From: Lagierella sp.
GTDB taxonomy: Bacteria; Bacillota; Clostridia; Tissierellales; Peptoniphilaceae
DNA: 64,000 nt
Direction: 5' to 3'
Assembly: GCF_029983815.1 (NCBI RefSeq)
Contig: NZ_JASBYU010000010.1
Span: forward strand, 1 to 64,000
Below, piece by piece: positions 61,248 through 64,000 of the stretch. Positions within the stretch are counted from its first letter, which is position 1. The number at the start of each line of letters is the position of its first letter. The translations under genes and the position numbers were made by a program. The notes beneath the pieces were generated by a model. It ran no database searches. It saw only the letters and a program-made list of their open reading frames with translations, and was not told where the DNA came from.

Positions 61248-61410
61248 TTTAAAGAGATTAATATAATTGGTTTTCCAAAAACATCCTTTTCTCACACCAA
61301 AGCCGCAGTTTACCCACTCAAACCAAATGGGTATAAAAAAATATATCGGGGTTTGTTTACTTAAATTTATTTATTCTACTAGTATTATCCATTTAAAGAC
61401 GGGGTGAGAC

Positions 61411-62142
61411 ATGATAAATTTTAAAAATGTAGAGAAGAGATACAATGACCATAGGGTTTTAAAGGATATAAATTTTGATATTGGTAAGGGGGAGTTTTTT
61501 GTCATAGTTGGAAGCAGTGGAAGTGGTAAGACTACTACTTTGAAGATGATAAATAGACTTATTGAGCCCTCTTTGGGAGAGATTGTCATAGATAAAAGGA
61601 ATATTAAAGACTATAATCTCAGGGACTTAAGGTTATGTGTTGGATATGTGCTTCAACAAGGGGCGCTTTTTCCAAATTTAACTGTCTATGAGAATATTTC
61701 TCTTATACCCGAGATGAAAAATTGGAAAAAGGAAGATATAAAAAGAGAGATAAATATACTTATGGAGAAGGTAGGCCTTGACCCAAAGGTGTATTTAGAT
61801 AGGTTTCCCAAGGACTTGTCTGGAGGCGAACAACAGAGGGTTGGAATTTTAAGGGCGATTGTTGCAAAACCCAAGATTTTGATGATGGATGAACCCTTTA
61901 GCGCCCTAGATCCAATTACGAGAAATCAGTTACAAGATTTGATTAAGTCAATTCAAGAAGAGCTTAAGATTACAACGGTTTTTGTAACCCATGATATCGA
62001 GGAGGCTTTAAAGCTGGGGGATAGGATCTGTGTGATGGAAGAAGGGGAGATTATACAAATCGATAGCCCTGAGAATATTAAGTCCAATCCAAAGACTGAT
62101 TTTGTAGAAAAGTTCTTTAATAAGGGGGATGGGGATGAATAA
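61411..62142 (+). CDS. OpuC/EgtV-like ABC transporter ATP-binding protein
   Basis: A 243-aa ATPase of the quaternary-amine transporter group: Walker A GSSGSGKTT, the signature LSGGEQQRVGILRAI, Walker B ILMMDEPFSALDP and THDIEEALKLGD. It lacks the C-terminal CBS pair found in osmoregulated OpuCA proteins; that short form resembles EgtV. It overlaps the next gene, a permease fused to a binding domain, by eight bases. Confidence 0.85.
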   Translation: MINFKNVEKRYNDHRVLKDINFDIGKGEFFVIVGSSGSGKTTTLKMINRLIEPSLGEIVIDKRNIKDYNLRDLRLCVGYVLQQGALFPNLTVYENISLIPEMKNWKKEDIKREINILMEKVGLDPKVYLDRFPKDLSGGEQQRVGILRAIVAKPKILMMDEPFSALDPITRNQLQDLIKSIQEELKITTVFVTHDIEEALKLGDRICVMEEGEIIQIDSPENIKSNPKTDFVEKFFNKGDGDE

Positions 62143-63649
62143 TTTGATATACACTTTCAATGATAGATTTGATGAGTGGGTAAGAGCTTTGATTGAACAT
62201 TTTCAAATTTCGATGATAGCTTTATTTATCGCCATGCTCATTGCAATACCCTTTGGTATTTTAATTGCAAATAGAAAGAGAGTTTCGGAAGTAACGCTAC
62301 AGGTTGCAGGAGTTATGCAAACTGTACCTTCACTGGCTCTACTTGGACTATTTATACCTATTTTAGGAATTGGAAAAATTCCAGCCATTGTAACCCTAGT
62401 GATATATGGAATATTTCCTATTTTACAAAACACCATAAATGGTCTTAGGGGAATTGACCCGGTTTTAAAAGAAGCTGCAACTGCCTTTGGAATGAATAGG
62501 ATGGAGAAGTTGAGGAAATATGAGATACCCCTTGCAATGCCACATATTATAGGTGGTGTGAGGACTTCCTCTGTAATGTTGATAGGAACGGCGACCCTAG
62601 GAGCCTTGATCGGTGCTGGGGGTCTAGGATCCTTCATATTACTTGGAATAGACAGAAACAATTCCTCATTGATATTGATAGGGGCAATCTCATCTGCGTT
62701 ACTGGCCATTACAATAAATGCTTTGATAAAGTACATGGAAGACAAGAAGATAAAGACCATTTTAACAGCATTTATGCTGACTTTAGCCATCTTGATAGTC
62801 TCCACATTTTCCTTTGGAAGTCCCAGTTCAAAACGTATCGTAGCCGCTGGAAAGCTTGGAGCTGAACCAGAAATATTAATAAATATGTATAAGCAGTTGA
62901 TAGAGGACAATACGGATATAACTGTGGATATAAAACCTAGTTTTGGTAAGACCACCTTTTTATTTGAAGCTTTAAAGAAGGGGGATATCGATGTTTATCC
63001 CGAGTTTACAGGAACCATTACATCTTCTTTATTGACAAAAAAAGTAGAAGATTTGTCCAATAAACCAAGGGATGTCTATGAAGTGGCGAGGGATAAGATC
63101 TATGAACAAGAGCATATGATACTTCTAGAGCCGATGGACTACCAAAATAATTATGCGATTGCAGTAAAAAAGGACTATGCAAAAGAAAATGGATTAGAAA
63201 AGATTTCTGACCTAGCTAAAGTACAGTCTAGTGCAAAGGCTGGTTTTACACTGGAATTCAATGACAGAGAGGACGGAAACAAGGGACTAAAATCCCTCTA
63301 TGGACTAAACTTGAATGTTGTCACAATGGAACCAAAACTTAGGTATGAGGCTCTTGAAAAAGGGGATATCAATATAGTGGAAGTGTACTCTACGGATTCT
63401 GAAATAGTGACCCACGATTTGGTTATACTTGAAGATGACAAAGAGCTTTTCCCACCATATCAAGGGGCACCTCTCTTAAAGGAAGAAACCTTGAAAAAAT
63501 ATCCGAAGCTAAAGGAGATTCTAGAACAGATTTCAAACTCCATATCCACAGAGGCAATGCAAGAGATGAACTATAAGGTGGATGTTAAAGGAGAAAGAGC
63601 AGAGGATGTAGCAAAAGAGTATTTAAAGAACAAAGGGTTATTAAAATAA
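62135..63649 (+). CDS. Permease-substrate-binding fusion (OpuC/EgtU-like)
   Basis: About 504 aa starting at ATG 62135, six bases after AGGGGG; ATG 62129 is the alternative. Residues 1-210 form a permease domain with EAATAFGMNRMEKLRKYEIPL as coupling loop and LGALIGAGGLGSFILLGIDR. After a further membrane helix (about 212-232), residues 240-504 are an extracellular binding domain of the OpuAC/ProX type (KPSFGKTTFLFEALKKGDID, YPEFTGTITSSLL). The size and fusion match EgtU ergothioneine importers as well as bile-/choline-type OpuC members. The specific ligand is not readable. Confidence 0.85.
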   Translation: MNNLIYTFNDRFDEWVRALIEHFQISMIALFIAMLIAIPFGILIANRKRVSEVTLQVAGVMQTVPSLALLGLFIPILGIGKIPAIVTLVIYGIFPILQNTINGLRGIDPVLKEAATAFGMNRMEKLRKYEIPLAMPHIIGGVRTSSVMLIGTATLGALIGAGGLGSFILLGIDRNNSSLILIGAISSALLAITINALIKYMEDKKIKTILTAFMLTLAILIVSTFSFGSPSSKRIVAAGKLGAEPEILINMYKQLIEDNTDITVDIKPSFGKTTFLFEALKKGDIDVYPEFTGTITSSLLTKKVEDLSNKPRDVYEVARDKIYEQEHMILLEPMDYQNNYAIAVKKDYAKENGLEKISDLAKVQSSAKAGFTLEFNDREDGNKGLKSLYGLNLNVVTMEPKLRYEALEKGDINIVEVYSTDSEIVTHDLVILEDDKELFPPYQGAPLLKEETLKKYPKLKEILEQISNSISTEAMQEMNYKVDVKGERAEDVAKEYLKNKGLLK

Positions 63650-63657
63650 TAAAACCA

Positions 63658-63688
63658 AAAGCCTGCTCTAACTGAATAAGCAGGCTTT
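63658..63688. terminator. Bidirectional terminator
   Basis: AAAGCCTGCT (63658-63667) pairs with AGCAGGCTTT (63679-63688) between convergent genes. Confidence 0.85.
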
Positions 63689-63730
63689 ACTCTTGTTTAT
63701 GTCAAGTACAATAGTTCTTGGTTGAAAGAT

Positions 63731-64000
63731 TTACAGCGCCTTTAACATTTTTTCAAAAGGAAGAACTTCTTTAGAAACGGCTGCTCTTATGGTTATCTTT
63801 GGGTCTACCAGTTGAGAAATTCTAAAGTCTACAGCAAGGCTTGAAAGTATATAACCTTCTTCCCAAGTAAGACCAAGGGACTTTTCAAAGATGTCTATAA
63901 TACTATTAAGGGCTTCTTTTGTGGCATATTCCATATTGTCGCCACTTGCAAGCACCATTATTTCATCTTCTGTTTCAAGTATAGGCCAAGGGAAAGACTT
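63731..64000 (-). CDS. Acetamidase/formamidase family protein (C-terminal part)
   Basis: The minus-strand frame is open from the window edge to the stop at 63731, giving the last 89 residues. KSFPWPILETEDEIMVLASGDNMEYA (written here in part) and the FRISQLVDPKITIRA segment match the C-terminus of the acetamidase/formamidase family, enzymes that release ammonia from short amides. The N-terminal two-thirds lie outside the window. Confidence 0.75.
   Translation of the reverse strand, partial: KSFPWPILETEDEIMVLASGDNMEYATKEALNSIIDIFEKSLGLTWEEGYILSSLAVDFRISQLVDPKITIRAAVSKEVLPFEKMLKAL

Noticed and set aside
62203..62955. 250-codon minus-strand open frame opposite the OpuC-like fusion
   Set aside because: It mirrors conserved permease codons and has no family features of its own; the plus-strand protein is certain.

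Overview
The window comes from a low-GC Gram-positive anaerobe. AGGAGG-type ribosome sites, lipobox lipoproteins, CWB2 cell-wall repeats, many peptidases and an arginine deiminase (ADI) pathway suggest an amino-acid/peptide-fermenting member of the Tissierellia/Peptoniphilaceae. That placement is inferred from gene content, not from a phylogenetic marker.

Layout. 1-2.3 kb: a small ABC exporter pair and a decayed ISL3-type transposase. 2.3-6.5 kb: an M16C metalloprotease (minus strand), exonuclease III and a stand-alone Mop (molbindin) gene. 6.7-13.0 kb: an expanding accessory locus with a small secreted protein, membrane-anchored accessory proteins, an ABC ATPase and three membrane proteins. 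It holds a 521-bp near-identical duplication, a gene flanked by a perfect 15-bp inverted repeat, and a decayed paralogue. 13.1-16.1 kb: isomerase, aldolase and a frameshifted kinase of the methylthioribose/5-deoxyribose disposal route. 16.1-23.7 kb: an orphan PD-(D/E)XK-like gene, an NAD-kinase-like gene, a YfcC transporter with PepT and PepD, a GNAT and an AIM24 protein. 23.8-30.1 kb: a giant secreted PHP-domain protein with CWB2 repeats. 30.2-36.3 kb: a frameshifted YiiX-like hydrolase, a small membrane protein, peptidases M29 and PepF, ProC and an isochorismatase-family hydrolase. 37.2-43.2 kb: arcA, arcB, a glycine-amidinotransferase homologue, a 37-aa symporter accessory peptide, an SSS symporter and a Crp/Fnr regulator. 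43.7-50.0 kb: M20 amidohydrolases with a two-protein permease and a TetR regulator. 50.3-61.2 kb: an exported molybdoenzyme with chaperone, iron-sulfur proteins and its own TatA/TatC, bracketed by two NlpA-lipoprotein/DUF169 pairs and a MetNI-like transporter. 61.4-63.7 kb: an OpuC/EgtUV-like transporter. The window ends inside an acetamidase/formamidase gene.

Two groupings deserve most attention. In the ADI region the genes can be joined into a cycle in which ornithine acts as a catalytic amidino acceptor: an imported guanidino compound such as guanidinoacetate would be converted to arginine, citrulline and then carbamoyl phosphate, regenerating ornithine. This is inference from gene content. 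The 50-61 kb region looks like a self-contained exported-molybdoenzyme island with a private minimal Tat translocase and duplicated NlpA/DUF169 modules. DUF169 has no known function, and both copies keep four aligned cysteines.

Several genes carry single-base lesions or odd starts: mtnK near 14921, the YiiX-like gene near 30969, and an apparent ATA start for the TorD-like chaperone. They may be real decay or assembly errors; read-level checks would decide. All calls were made by reading the sequence, with no database search.
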